From: Nocardioides ganghwensis
GTDB taxonomy: Bacteria; Actinomycetota; Actinomycetes; Propionibacteriales; Nocardioidaceae
Direction of reading: 5' to 3'
DNA length: 64,000 bases
NCBI RefSeq assembly: GCF_014779655.1
Contig: NZ_JACXYX010000018.1
Span: 1-64,000 of the forward strand
Position numbers and translations under genes: made by a program. The notes under the pieces were generated by a model. The model saw only the letters and a list, made by a program, of their open reading frames with translations, ran no database searches and was not told where the DNA came from. The stretch's first letter is position 1; each line of letters opens with the position of its first letter. Below are positions 1-8,592 of this stretch, one piece after another.

Positions 1-59
1 GAGTCCTTGTAGACCCGGATCACGTCCTCACGAAACTCCTTGGGGAACGCCTTCGGCAT
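1..59 (-). CDS. IS3-family transposase OrfA, N-terminal fragment at window edge
   Basis: The minus-strand ATG at 59 opens a frame reading MPKAFPKEFREDVIRV, the usual start of the helix-turn-helix OrfA subunit of actinobacterial IS3-family transposases. OrfA binds the element ends; OrfB (not in the window) normally supplies the DDE catalytic domain through a -1 frameshift. Only 19 codons are visible, so intactness cannot be judged. Confidence 0.65.
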   Translation of the reverse strand, partial: MPKAFPKEFREDVIRVYKD

Positions 60-107
60 GGTGCACATCCTTCCAGCGCCGACACATCGACGCAGATTCA
101 GATGTCA
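1..107 (-). mobile_element. End of an IS3-family insertion sequence (partial)
   Basis: The first 59 bases encode the start of an IS3-type OrfA on the minus strand. The roughly 48 bases before its ATG have no other gene and are the right length for an IS3 terminal leader. On the minus strand the element probably begins near TGACATCTGAATC at about base 107. The rest lies outside the window, so the inverted repeats and target duplication cannot be checked. The position of the end is inferred. Confidence 0.5.
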
Positions 108-108
108 C

Positions 109-336
109 CTATCCGTGCAGCAGTCCCAGTCCTGCCTCCCTGAGCGTCTGGGTCTCATGCAGAAGACTGGCCTCAGCTTCCGTCCTAGGCCAAGGGTCTC
201 CAGCCGGCCAGATGCTTCCTAGGTGCTCGGCCCACAACAACTTGTCGCGGAGCCAGGCCCGAGACGGCAGAGCCGTCGGATAGTTCACGACTATCCCGTC
301 CAACAAGCCGTGTCTTCGAGTCGGTCCGTCAGCCAT
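109..336 (-). pseudogene. Truncated DUF6236-like protein, N-terminal 75 residues
   Basis: The frame starts at ATG 336 behind a clear ribosome binding site (AGGAGAGGT directly upstream) and reads MADGPTRRHGLLDGIVVNYP, then a WLRDKLLWAEHLGSIWP segment. That pattern resembles the N-terminus of DUF6236 proteins, which as I recall are around 300 residues long and of unknown function. Here the frame stops after 75 residues, a base or two from the inferred IS end. The good start signal with an abrupt end indicates a real gene truncated by the insertion. Family assignment is from memory of the motif and is tentative. Confidence 0.45.
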
Positions 337-662
337 ACCTCTCCTGTGTCTGTAGCGCAGCGCGGCGCGGCGCCATTCAACATCAGGACGAGCTCGCGGG
401 AGGCTGAAACGAGTCAATCGGACGGTGCCATGGTCACCGCCCGCTGATCGCTGCTCGGGCGTGTCCTCACCTCGAACCGGCGCACGCTTGTCGAACCAGC
501 TGCGCACGTCCTCGGACGGACGGAACGGCGCTGATGCTCGTCGACGCCGACGCGAGCCCAGGATCGATCTCGGCATCACCAGTGGTTGATGCTCAGGTCT
601 CTGGTCCCTCCGAGCGTGGGCCCGTCGCTGGAGCACGTGAGGGTGACGGCCTGGCGGGACCA
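337..662. other. Gene-poor stretch between the truncated gene and the small frameshifted gene
   Basis: No reading frame on either strand here looks protein-like; the open frames are arginine/proline/serine-rich shadows of GC-rich DNA. The stretch must hold the promoter of the truncated gene at 336 and the 3' flank of the gene ending at 663. A short minus-strand piece (VTLTCSSDGPTLGG) looks slightly protein-like but is bounded by stops, so decayed coding DNA is possible. Confidence 0.4.
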
Positions 663-970
663 TCACCTCCGGGTTGGGCACTTGCCGCAAAGGGCGCGGA
701 GTCGCCGCTGCGCCTCGTCGTCGTTAGGCTCGTCCAACAACAGCTCGGCCACCGCAACATGCACAGCGTTTTGAGAACGCCGAGGGCAACGCGTCAGGTC
801 GATCAGCGCGAACTCGGCCGGGACTCGCCTGGTGTGCGGCCCGTTCGAGGGGTCGGGTCGGGCCAGAACCGGACCAGTTCCTCGAAATGCCTCCCGAGGC
901 GTGCAGCCTCGCGATTCTCGAGTCGAGTGCGCGGCGGATCGTAGAGCTCTCCTACTGCGAGAAGGTGCAT
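663..970 (-). pseudogene. Small hypothetical protein with one-base frameshift (about 102 residues if repaired)
   Basis: Starting at ATG 970, ten bases after the stop of the upstream nuclease gene, the frame reads MHLLAVGELYDPPRTRLENR, continues to FWPDPTP, then degenerates. Adding one base in the G run at 849-852 joins it to a second protein-like frame (AEFALIDLTRCPRRSQNAV, then LLLDEPNDDEAQRRLRAL) ending at 663. The spliced protein is acidic and alpha-helical in feel, with no family I recognise. It is last in the leftward operon with the TM0106-type helicase and the PGN_0703-like nuclease, so it may be a small accessory subunit. A deletion sequencing error and a true frameshift are both possible. 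Confidence 0.45.
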
Positions 971-980
971 TGGCGCGCTC

Positions 981-1910
981 TCAGAAGAGATACCTGTCGC
1001 GGAACTTCTGCTCGGTGTCGGGCTCGTGGAGGACGTGGGCGTCGAGAATCGCTTCCAAGGTGACGTGGCTGAAGGTAGAGGCGTCCTGCAGCGCATCCGT
1101 GTAGCGCTCGGCCAGTCGGGCGAAGGAGGTGTTGCCCTTCGGATAGACGAGGACATAGGTCCCCGACGTCCAGGGTCGTTCCTCGTCCTGCAGCATCGCG
1201 AGCAGCAGGAGGTGGTCGCGCCACACCTGCTGCAGCTCGGTGCCGAGGATGCGATCCTCCCAATCTGACTTGAACACCTGAGAGTCCTCGACGATCTGCC
1301 GGTAGCGCGGCAGTCGCGTGACTGCGTTTGGTACAGCCTCGGCGACGGCGTGCTCGTGGTACTTCGTCTCGATCCCGATGACGGTCCGCGACGCGCCTCC
1401 CGGCTCGCCGAAGAACAGCGCGACGTCGAACGCCGTGCCGTCCCCGGTGTAGCGGGCGTCGTGACGGCCTGGGGACCACTCGAACTCGAAGGCCTGCCCC
1501 TCCCCCGCCACGTTCCACAGGGCCTTGCCGGCGGCGGTGAGACGCTCAGGATCGTCGTGCAGCTCGCCGAACAGGTTGAAGCACATCGGCATCGAGGAGA
1601 GGAGGTGGTTGAGAAGCCTGGACTCTTGAAGCTGCTGCGACGTCTGTCGCTGATCCTCATGCAACCTGTGCTTGACGGCTTCGACGATTCGCGGGGAGAG
1701 GAAGTTGGCGTAGGCATCGCCATTCTCCTCCATGAGGACGGAGCCGTTCTTGTTCCCGGGCGGGTGTTCCCCGAAGCCAAGACCCTGCTGGACTCGCCAC
1801 GTGGCCTGACGGCGCCGGGCTTCCCGCTTGAACGCCGTCATCTCCGGATCCCCGGGCGCGCTATCCCACTCCGGCTTCAGGGGCCCCAGCAGTTCTGCAC
1901 TCAACTCCAT
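981..1910 (-). CDS. PGN_0703-like PD-(D/E)XK nuclease (putative restriction endonuclease)
   Basis: This 309-residue protein starts at ATG 1910, overlapping the end of the upstream helicase gene by ten bases, so the two are translationally coupled. A central LLNHLLSSMPMCFNLF segment matches the substrate-side signature of PGN_0703-type putative restriction enzymes; a second family member lies at 16978. A candidate nuclease core follows: a DGTAFDVALFF strand supplies the aspartate and VIGIETKYHEH supplies E-x-K. The expected activity is metal-dependent DNA cleavage, but no member is known to me in biochemical detail. A longer in-frame start upstream would run far into the helicase gene and is less likely. 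Confidence 0.6.
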   Translation of the reverse strand: MELSAELLGPLKPEWDSAPGDPEMTAFKREARRRQATWRVQQGLGFGEHPPGNKNGSVLMEENGDAYANFLSPRIVEAVKHRLHEDQRQTSQQLQESRLLNHLLSSMPMCFNLFGELHDDPERLTAAGKALWNVAGEGQAFEFEWSPGRHDARYTGDGTAFDVALFFGEPGGASRTVIGIETKYHEHAVAEAVPNAVTRLPRYRQIVEDSQVFKSDWEDRILGTELQQVWRDHLLLLAMLQDEERPWTSGTYVLVYPKGNTSFARLAERYTDALQDASTFSHVTLEAILDAHVLHEPDTEQKFRDRYLF

Positions 1911-4900
1911 GGCTCGACCGTACGGCTTCGGAGGTCCGCCTGGTCGCAGCTTCGATCCTTTGCCGAGGACCGCTCGCCGCACAAACCGATGAACGCACCC
2001 AGCTCCAGCAACCCGTCGACACTCGACGGCATGTAGGCCGTGAGCGATGCCGACCGAATGACGATCGCCTTCCACTGGGCCCTCGAGACCGCAACGTTGA
2101 CACGGTTGCGGCTGAGCAGGAAGCCCATCCCACGGGGCACGTCACCAGGAGAGGAGGCCGTCATCGAGACGATCGCGATGGGTGCCTCCTGACCTTGGAA
2201 CTTGTCGACCGTGCCGACCCGCACATCCCCCAGTCCCGCCTCCTTCAGGCGGGCCCGGATCAGGGTGACCTGCGCGTTGTAGGGCGCCACCACCACGAAG
2301 TCGCACTGGTCGAGCGGCCGCGGCGCGGACGCATCGTCCGGATCGTCCCAGCGAGCGCCGAGGTGGGCTCGTACCTGCGCGACCACCTCGGCAGCCTCCT
2401 CGGAAGACGCCGTCTGGTTCCCTGCGTGCGGAACCGTCACGACCTCCAGTCCCGGCGGGACGCTTTCGAGGGAGCGCTGTGACGCGGGCGCCGCAGCGCG
2501 CAGTCGTCCCTCGTAGGACAGCACCGAGACGCGCCCACACAGGGCCGGGTGCATCCGGTAGGACTCGGCGAGGAAGTAGCCCCGGTCCTCGGGCAGTGTG
2601 CGGTGTCCATCCAGGAGCCACCCGAGGGCTGAGGTGTCGACCGGCTCGGCGTGGGTCCCCTGACTCACCTGGGGCAGTTGTTGAGGGTCTCCCAGCAGAA
2701 GGAGTCGCCGGGCAGCGACCGAGACCGCAATGGTCGGGGCGAGGGAGAACTGCCCGGCCTCGTCGATGACCAAGAGGTCGAGGCTCTCCCGAGGAACCGT
2801 GTTGTCGTTGGCGAAGTCCCAGGCCGTTCCCCCGATGACGCAGCCCGCCGCGACGTGCTCGTCGAGGAACTTCGGCACGTTCTTCAGGCTGGTCCAGGCC
2901 GGGTCGGCCTTCTCGACCTTTGCCTTGCCGACCAGCGTCGGGTCGAGGCCCGCCTTGACGATGCCGTCGAGCATGTTCTCCACGACGGCGTGCGACTGTG
3001 CCACGACGCCGATCCGCCAGCCGTGCTGCTCGACCAAGCACTTGATCACCCGGGAGCCGGCGTACGTCTTGCCGGTGCCGGGCGGCCCTTGGACCGCGAC
3101 GTAGGAGTCGTTCATGCCGGCCAGAGCCTCGACGAGGTTGGCGATGGTCGCTTCGTGACGCGGAAGCGGGCGCCCACCGCGAAGCCGCGGTGCACGTCGC
3201 GCCAGGATGTCCATTGCGGCAGAGCTCGGCGGCGCACCCGCGGTGACGACGTCCTGACCGACCTCCTTGATGGCGTCCTCGAGCTTGCCGACGTGAGGCG
3301 GGCTGCCGGGCAGTAACGCCACCGGGAGAGCGGCGAAGGCGTCCTCCGGCTTGCGACTCTCGGTCAGCAACACCACCCTCGTGTCCGCGTCGTCGGGCCT
3401 TACTTCGGCGCTGTCGCAGGCACCGTACGGCGCGCGCTCGGGGCCGTGCGACTTCGGCGGTGCTGGTTGCGGATACGCGACCTTGGCGCCCAAGCCGTTC
3501 TTGCTGCCTGGGGTCCACTCACCCACCAGGCGCACGACCCGGCGAGCATTCTTGGCCTTGCCTTCGGGTACCTGCCAGTCGGAGACCACCTCGGCCGACT
3601 CGACCACGAACACGTCACGGGCGCCGGCCCAGTCGTCGAGCGGGTGCGTCAGGCGCTCGAAGTGCTCCCACCAGAACTGCTTGTTCTCGCGCCGGAAGTA
3701 GTCGAGGGACGTCGCGAGCATCGCGCACGCCTGCTCGGGAGCAGTGCGCTCAGTGCGCACCTCGGGTCCGGACAGCTCCATCAGGCCGAGGAACACCGGG
3801 TCCTTCACTGTCAGTTCTTCACCCTCGACCACGTTGGTGCGCGGCACGATCAGGTGCCGGACGCCCACGTCCTCGGCGCGTGCCAGCAGCCAGTCGCGAA
3901 GACGCAGGGTCGAGAGGCAGTCGTACTCGTTGTAGTCGGCCAGGGCTGCCAGCCGCTTCGTTGCCGCGGGCGGGTCTTCGCTCCGCCACGTGCGGAACTC
4001 GTGGTACGCCACGACCGAGGCGCCTCCGTCGGAGACGGCGTCGTCGTCGTCGGAGCGCAGCTCGTCGCCCATGTAGAGCGGCTCGAGCTTCTTGATGCTG
4101 TACGAGGGGGCCGAGACTCGGACCGACGCTCGGACCGTGGCGTAGAGGTCGACGAACACCTCGGAACGCAGGAGGTCGTCGAGCTCCTTCTCGCACGTCT
4201 GGTAGCGCATCGCGAGGCGCTTCAAGGCTGTCGTCTCGTACGGCGCATAGTGATAGATGTGCATGTCGGGGTGGTCTGCCCGACGCTTGGCCACCAACTC
4301 CATGAAGGTCACGAACGCCTCTCGTTCCTCCGCCCAGTCGTGGGCCCAGATCGGCATGTAGTCGTCGTCGGTACCGAGCACGCCCCAGAGGTACTCCAGC
4401 CCCACGCGCGAGGGGTCTCCCTCGTCGTAGAGCGGATCGCCCTCGAAGTCGAAGAAGAGGTCACCAGCCGACGGTGCCGGCAGTCGGGGGAGGGCCTCCG
4501 CCGCGCCGTCGAGCAGCTCGAACACGACGGGCGCTCCCTCACCTGCGTGTCGGTGGCTCCACTGGATGGCGGCCTGCGAGCGAAGCTTCTCGAAAGTGGC
4601 CTTGGCCAGGTCGGCAGGTCCGGACCCAGCGCCGGCGAGGTCGCCCATCGTCAGGATGCCCGCAGCCCTCAGCTTGCGACGCTGGTCCATGCGCAGGCCG
4701 GCCACCAGCACGAGGTCGTCGGCCTTCTCGGCCGCGTCACGACACTCGGCGCACCCGCCACAGGCGAGGACGCCGTCCGCCCTCCACTCGACCGGCTGAC
4801 CCCCGGCGCGGTGGGCGCCGAGGAGATGGCGCAGCCGCTCCCGTCGTTCGGAGAAGACCGGCAGCACGTCGCTGAGATGGAACTCCACGCGTTCGCCGTT

Positions 4901-5410
4901 GCCCAGCAGCAGTGCAACCCTGGAAGAGACGGGCAATCCCAGCGTGCGCATCTGCTCGGCGTAGGCACCCAGCTGCAGCAAGGCCTGAGGCTTGGCCTGA
5001 CGCGCGAGCTTGGCGTCGCAGACGCACCACCCGTCGTCGGCTCGCTCGACGAAGTCGGCGTAGCCGAAGAACTCCCCGTCCGAGAAGGCGGCCTGGTAGA
5101 CGACCGGGGCGTCGGAGAGGAGAGCCTCGAGAGTGTCGTCCCTCGCAGCCTGCAGCTTGGCCGCAGTGTGCGATCCCAGGACACGAGGCATCTGGACGAC
5201 GTCGCCAGATGCCACGTACTCCGCGAGCAAGCGTTCCTCGTGCACGTCACCCAGCGCGGCGATGTGCCGCATCAGCGGATCCTCGGGCGTTTGGAGCGCG
5301 GCAGCCCAGCCGAGCTTGTGGTCCAACGTGCGCAGGACGGCGTACTCGCAGGTGGCGGCTGCGGTCAGGTCGGAGGCACTCCAGTGGAGGGCTCCGTCGA
5401 CGATGAACAT
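1901..5410 (-). CDS. TM0106-family RecB-like nuclease fused to SF1 helicase
   Basis: The 1169-residue protein has three parts. Residues about 1-290 form a RecB-like PD-(D/E)XK nuclease: EFFGYADFVE, then CDAKLARQAK, then a QLGAY motif, followed by a cysteine group (CGGCAEC) and a helix-hairpin-helix-like stretch. The middle carries an RNase H-like exonuclease fold (DLFFDFEGDPL, later YNEYDCLSTLRL). The C-terminal half is an SF1 helicase of the Upf1/Dna2 type, with Walker A QGPPGTGKTY, Walker B VIDEAGQFSL, DKFQGQE and RVNVAVSRAQ. Such proteins are predicted to unwind and degrade DNA or RNA. Start ATG 5410 has GGAGGAGAG upstream. It lies 33 bases after the ADP-ribosylglycohydrolase gene and overlaps the next nuclease gene, so all are probably one operon. 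Confidence 0.85.
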   Translation of the reverse strand: MFIVDGALHWSASDLTAAATCEYAVLRTLDHKLGWAAALQTPEDPLMRHIAALGDVHEERLLAEYVASGDVVQMPRVLGSHTAAKLQAARDDTLEALLSDAPVVYQAAFSDGEFFGYADFVERADDGWCVCDAKLARQAKPQALLQLGAYAEQMRTLGLPVSSRVALLLGNGERVEFHLSDVLPVFSERRERLRHLLGAHRAGGQPVEWRADGVLACGGCAECRDAAEKADDLVLVAGLRMDQRRKLRAAGILTMGDLAGAGSGPADLAKATFEKLRSQAAIQWSHRHAGEGAPVVFELLDGAAEALPRLPAPSAGDLFFDFEGDPLYDEGDPSRVGLEYLWGVLGTDDDYMPIWAHDWAEEREAFVTFMELVAKRRADHPDMHIYHYAPYETTALKRLAMRYQTCEKELDDLLRSEVFVDLYATVRASVRVSAPSYSIKKLEPLYMGDELRSDDDDAVSDGGASVVAYHEFRTWRSEDPPAATKRLAALADYNEYDCLSTLRLRDWLLARAEDVGVRHLIVPRTNVVEGEELTVKDPVFLGLMELSGPEVRTERTAPEQACAMLATSLDYFRRENKQFWWEHFERLTHPLDDWAGARDVFVVESAEVVSDWQVPEGKAKNARRVVRLVGEWTPGSKNGLGAKVAYPQPAPPKSHGPERAPYGACDSAEVRPDDADTRVVLLTESRKPEDAFAALPVALLPGSPPHVGKLEDAIKEVGQDVVTAGAPPSSAAMDILARRAPRLRGGRPLPRHEATIANLVEALAGMNDSYVAVQGPPGTGKTYAGSRVIKCLVEQHGWRIGVVAQSHAVVENMLDGIVKAGLDPTLVGKAKVEKADPAWTSLKNVPKFLDEHVAAGCVIGGTAWDFANDNTVPRESLDLLVIDEAGQFSLAPTIAVSVAARRLLLLGDPQQLPQVSQGTHAEPVDTSALGWLLDGHRTLPEDRGYFLAESYRMHPALCGRVSVLSYEGRLRAAAPASQRSLESVPPGLEVVTVPHAGNQTASSEEAAEVVAQVRAHLGARWDDPDDASAPRPLDQCDFVVVAPYNAQVTLIRARLKEAGLGDVRVGTVDKFQGQEAPIAIVSMTASSPGDVPRGMGFLLSRNRVNVAVSRAQWKAIVIRSASLTAYMPSSVDGLLELGAFIGLCGERSSAKDRSCDQADLRSRTVEPWS

Positions 5411-5443
5411 CCTTGTCTCTCCTCCTCCAGCCGGTTCCGCAAT

Positions 5444-6904
5444 TCAATCCCGGACGGCACTGTCCGCGAGGCGCTTCAGCGCATCTCGGAATCCCCGGTT
5501 CGGTCGCGCTGCCGGCAGCGCCCCACACACCGCCGGCAGCGCGTCTTCCAGCTCCACGCCTCGCAGCATGGAGTAGACGATGGCGACCGTGGGCGTGCGC
5601 GAGTGCGCGGCGACGCAGTGGAGCAGCACGGTCTTGCCCTCGTCGCGCAGGTCGGCGACGAGCCGCGCAGCGTCCATCAGGACGAAGTCGAGGTTCGGGT
5701 TCTGCTCCGGCTCGGCCTGGTCCATCAGCCGGAAGTTGATGTGCTCCACGCCGGCAGGCACTTGGGTCCGACCGGTCAGGCAGAGGCTGACGACGACATC
5801 GACCTCGTCGGGAACCTCGTCCAGCGCGGTGGCGCCGGAGATGAGCACACCGTCGTCGTACGGGTGCGTGGCCAGCGCGGGCAGGCCGTACTGCAGGCGC
5901 GTGTAGTCGATGTGGTCGACCAGCGGCCAGCCGTACTTGCCCGCGGAGCCGCGGTGGGCGGTGAGGTACGCGAGCTGCTCGAGGTCGTGGACCCGCAGTC
6001 CGGGCCATCCGTGCAGCACGCGACGCCAGGCGGCGGGGACGGCACTCATCCCCCACCGAGCGCCGAGCAGGGCGCCGGCGATCGCGGCCACGGTGTCGGT
6101 GTCGTGGCCGATCCGGATCGCGGTGGCGAGCGAGTCGCCCAGGTGACCGCAGGCCGGGCCGTCGTCCGGCACGGGCGTGTGGATGATCGCCGACCACGCC
6201 GCCTGCAGGGCGCCCACGGCCCAGCCGTTGCGCGCGAACGACGACGGCGGCTTGGTCTCCGCCTCGAGCAGCAGCTCGCGCCACTCGCCCTCGTTGGGCA
6301 CCCACGGGGCGATGTCGTCGTACGTCGGGAGCTCGCCGGTCAGCACCGCGTGGCGGATCATCAGGCACCAGACCGCGCACGCCTCCCGGGCGATGTCCTG
6401 GTGGTGGGTGAGGGCGCTGACCGCCATGGCGGCCCCGACGAGGCCTGCGGGGTCGTCGAGGTAGGCGAGGGCGACCGGGCCGGTGCGCATCAGGGAGCCG
6501 TTGCCGGCACTGCGTCCGGAGCGCTCGTGCACGACTCGCGCGGCCTCGGCCATCTCGGCCCCCGTCGGGTTGCGACCGGCGCGACTGAGGACGGCGGAGG
6601 TCTGGATCCCGACGTCGGCGGGACCACCGGCGTACCAGTCGGCGATGCCTTGGGCGATCTGCGTCAGCGCCTCGGGCGTGCGGAGGTCGACGCCGGTGGC
6701 GGCGACCCGCGCGATGGCGACCGCCTGGGAGGTGTCGTCGGTCCACTCGCCGGGGGCGAAACCACCGAGGCCGCCCCCGACCATCGCGGGGACGAGGTCT
6801 GGCCCCACGTGGCCGAACTCGTAGCCGGCACCGAGGGCGTCCCCGGCCGCGGAGGCGATGAGCACGCCGCAGGCGCGGTCGACCTGGGCGGAGGTCAGGT
6901 TCAT
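5444..6904 (-). CDS. ADP-ribosylglycohydrolase fused to dual-specificity-phosphatase-like domain
   Basis: Residues about 10-310 carry the metal motifs of the ARH/DraG family: GDALG near the N-terminus, EWTDDTSQ, and GHDTDTVAAIAGALLG. These enzymes hydrolyse ADP-ribose from modified proteins, nucleic acids or small molecules. From about residue 330 a dual-specificity phosphatase-like domain follows, with the cysteine loop HCVAAHSRT (C-x5-R) intact. The pairing suggests linked removal of ADP-ribosyl and phosphate groups, but substrates are unknown. ATG 6904 shares one base with the stop of the upstream chaperone gene (TGATG), indicating coupling. The cluster is divergent from a NUDIX/NrtR-like gene and close to a macro-SIR2 gene, so its natural context is NAD+/ADP-ribose metabolism or defence. 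Confidence 0.85.
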   Translation of the reverse strand: MNLTSAQVDRACGVLIASAAGDALGAGYEFGHVGPDLVPAMVGGGLGGFAPGEWTDDTSQAVAIARVAATGVDLRTPEALTQIAQGIADWYAGGPADVGIQTSAVLSRAGRNPTGAEMAEAARVVHERSGRSAGNGSLMRTGPVALAYLDDPAGLVGAAMAVSALTHHQDIAREACAVWCLMIRHAVLTGELPTYDDIAPWVPNEGEWRELLLEAETKPPSSFARNGWAVGALQAAWSAIIHTPVPDDGPACGHLGDSLATAIRIGHDTDTVAAIAGALLGARWGMSAVPAAWRRVLHGWPGLRVHDLEQLAYLTAHRGSAGKYGWPLVDHIDYTRLQYGLPALATHPYDDGVLISGATALDEVPDEVDVVVSLCLTGRTQVPAGVEHINFRLMDQAEPEQNPNLDFVLMDAARLVADLRDEGKTVLLHCVAAHSRTPTVAIVYSMLRGVELEDALPAVCGALPAARPNRGFRDALKRLADSAVRD

Positions 6905-7836
6905 CACGCCACCCGCCCGCCGACGCGCAGAGCCAGGTCGTTGCGCGTGACCGTCATCGTGGCGAGGAAGACGTCGACCATCGCGTCGAGGTGACCGGGG
7001 ACGAAGGGCAGCGCGGGGATGACGATGTGCTGCCACACCGCGCGCTCCTGCATCGACCACTTCACCAGCGGGTGGTCGCGGTTCAGGATCCCGATCTCCA
7101 CCGCAGCGGCTCGGCGGGAGTGGACTGCGTGCACGACCCGAGCGAAGATCTCGACCGCGGGCATGTCCTCGCGGGCCCGCACCCACACCGGCTGGTCCAG
7201 GTGGGTGAGCACGACGTCGCCGTCGTCGTCGACCGTGGGCTCCTCGTCGAGCTTGACATGCAGCGTCATCCGGATCATCGCCAGGAGGTCCTCGCGGTCT
7301 TCGGGTTGCAGAACCATCGGCTCGGAGGGCTGCTCGACCGGCACGTCCTCGCTCGCGCTCAACCCGAGCTCGGTTGCCCCGCCGGCGTTGCGCCCCCAGG
7401 CGCGGTACGTCAGGAGCTGTGGGTGGGCGACGCCGAAGGCCAGGCGCAGCGCGGCCACCACCAGGGCGGCGATGTTCTTGGCGTCCGCGACCGGGCGCTC
7501 GACGTACCAGTTCGGCTCGCCCTCCTCGTTGCCGCTCCACCCCATCGAGACCAGTGACTCGCACCACTCGTCAGACAGGACGTACGCCGGCCCGAGGTAG
7601 GCGTTGCCGCTGAGCTCGGCGCGCACCATGCCTGGGCCGAAGCCTGCGAACTGCGCGTAGGGGCGGGTCTCGCCGTCGTCGCCGTCGGGCAGCTCGACGA
7701 TGAGGTGGTCGCTCTCGTCGCGCATCCGCGACAGCTGCGCGGTCAGTCCGGTGGCCAGGTCGTTCCAGGCCTTGAGGAGCTCGTGGTCGGAGTTCTCGGT
7801 GTGGGCGGTCCCGCCGCCTTGGTGCCGGTCGTTCAT
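6904..7836 (-). CDS. YbjN/T3SS-chaperone-like (TY-Chap) protein
   Basis: This 310-residue acidic protein starts at ATG 7836 with an AAAGGGGG ribosome binding site. The N-terminal segment (YAQFAGFGPGMVRAELSGN, then AYVLSDEWCESLVSMGW and PNWYVERP) is the pattern of actinobacterial proteins annotated as T3SS/YbjN-like peptide-binding chaperones. A C-terminal helical region (VPGHLDAMVDVFLATMTVTRNDLALRVGG) is typical of the same group. No catalytic motif is visible. It is the first gene of the leftward operon and is coupled to the ADP-ribosylglycohydrolase, so it may bind a client of that enzyme; this is inference. An alternative start 16 codons upstream lacks a ribosome binding site. Confidence 0.6.
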   Translation of the reverse strand: MNDRHQGGGTAHTENSDHELLKAWNDLATGLTAQLSRMRDESDHLIVELPDGDDGETRPYAQFAGFGPGMVRAELSGNAYLGPAYVLSDEWCESLVSMGWSGNEEGEPNWYVERPVADAKNIAALVVAALRLAFGVAHPQLLTYRAWGRNAGGATELGLSASEDVPVEQPSEPMVLQPEDREDLLAMIRMTLHVKLDEEPTVDDDGDVVLTHLDQPVWVRAREDMPAVEIFARVVHAVHSRRAAAVEIGILNRDHPLVKWSMQERAVWQHIVIPALPFVPGHLDAMVDVFLATMTVTRNDLALRVGGRVA

Positions 7837-7902
7837 GGCATCCCCCTTTAGCACTCTGTTGTCTCTAAACATTAACACGCGCAACGCGCTAATGTCTGCC
7901 GT
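7837..7902. promoter_or_regulatory. Divergent promoter region with inverted repeat, candidate NrtR-type operator
   Basis: This 66-base gap is AT-rich for the region and separates the leftward chaperone operon from the rightward NUDIX regulator. It contains a perfect 6-base inverted repeat, ACATTA at 7869-7874 and TAATGT at 7890-7895, enclosing two CGCG tetramers. TAATGT also fits a -10 hexamer for the rightward gene, whose GTG lies only seven bases further on, implying leaderless or nearly leaderless mRNA. A regulator bound here could control both directions. The operator assignment is inferred from symmetry and position. Confidence 0.45.
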
Positions 7903-8592
7903 GTGGCTGACCTCGACTCGTTCCCACGTCCCGGCGTCACTGTCGATGTCGCTGTGCTGACCGTAGGCGGACCCTCCGAAACAAACCCCCAGCTGCGGGT
8001 GCTGGTGCAGGACCGACGAGAGCCCAGCGGCCGCTCACTGCCCGGCGGATTCATCCGGGAGCGGTGGACGGTCGATCGGACCGTCGACGACGTCCTGCGC
8101 CGCAAGGTCGGCATCGAGCCCTCGGACCGCAACCGGCCCCGGCTGCTGCGGCTCTTCGACGACCCCGACCGCGACGACCGCAGCTGGGTGATCTCAGCCG
8201 CGCACTCCCTGTCCCTTCCCGAGACCGAGCTGCTTGACGCCACCGGCGACCTGGTGCCGGTCGGAGCTGACGGCCGCCTCCGCGGCGAGCCCCGGCTCCT
8301 CTTCGACCACGACGAGATCGTGTCGTCGGCGGTCGAGGCCCTGCGGGAGCGCTACGAGATCCGCTACCGCTACGTCGACATCCATCCCGACCCCGACGGC
8401 TTCCTGCCGGAGCCCTTCACCCTGCGACAGCTGCGCAAGGTGCACGAGGCTGTCGTCGGCGCCGAGCTGCACAAGGACAACTTCAACCGACGGATGAGGG
8501 AGTACGTCGAGCCGTTGACTCGCAACGGGAAGGTCGTCGTGTCGGATGGGCTCCGGGGGCGGCCGGCGACGCTCTATCGAAAATCGCGCTGA
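7903..8592 (+). CDS. NrtR-like transcriptional regulator (inactive NUDIX domain plus winged helix)
   Basis: The 229-residue protein starts at GTG 7903. Residues about 10-140 form a NUDIX fold: VDVAVLTVGG, then a NUDIX-box region with the LPGGFIRE glycines. The catalytic REUXEE part is replaced by LRRKVGIE, so hydrolase activity is unlikely. The C-terminal third (FTLRQLRKVHEAVVGAEL, then NFNRRMREYVEPL and GRPATLYR) is the winged-helix DNA-binding domain of the NrtR family. NrtR proteins sense ADP-ribose or related NAD metabolites and repress NAD-salvage or ADP-ribose genes. Its divergent position suggests it controls the ADP-ribosylglycohydrolase operon and itself. Its 3' end overlaps the converging SIR2 gene by 19 bases. 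Confidence 0.8.
   Translation: MADLDSFPRPGVTVDVAVLTVGGPSETNPQLRVLVQDRREPSGRSLPGGFIRERWTVDRTVDDVLRRKVGIEPSDRNRPRLLRLFDDPDRDDRSWVISAAHSLSLPETELLDATGDLVPVGADGRLRGEPRLLFDHDEIVSSAVEALRERYEIRYRYVDIHPDPDGFLPEPFTLRQLRKVHEAVVGAELHKDNFNRRMREYVEPLTRNGKVVVSDGLRGRPATLYRKSR

Noticed and set aside
3446..6994. Very long plus-strand open frame opposite the helicase and ADP-ribosylglycohydrolase genes
   Set aside because: It is antisense to two motif-rich genes, has Arg/Gly/His-biased composition and no recognisable domain. Long shadow frames are normal in GC-rich DNA.
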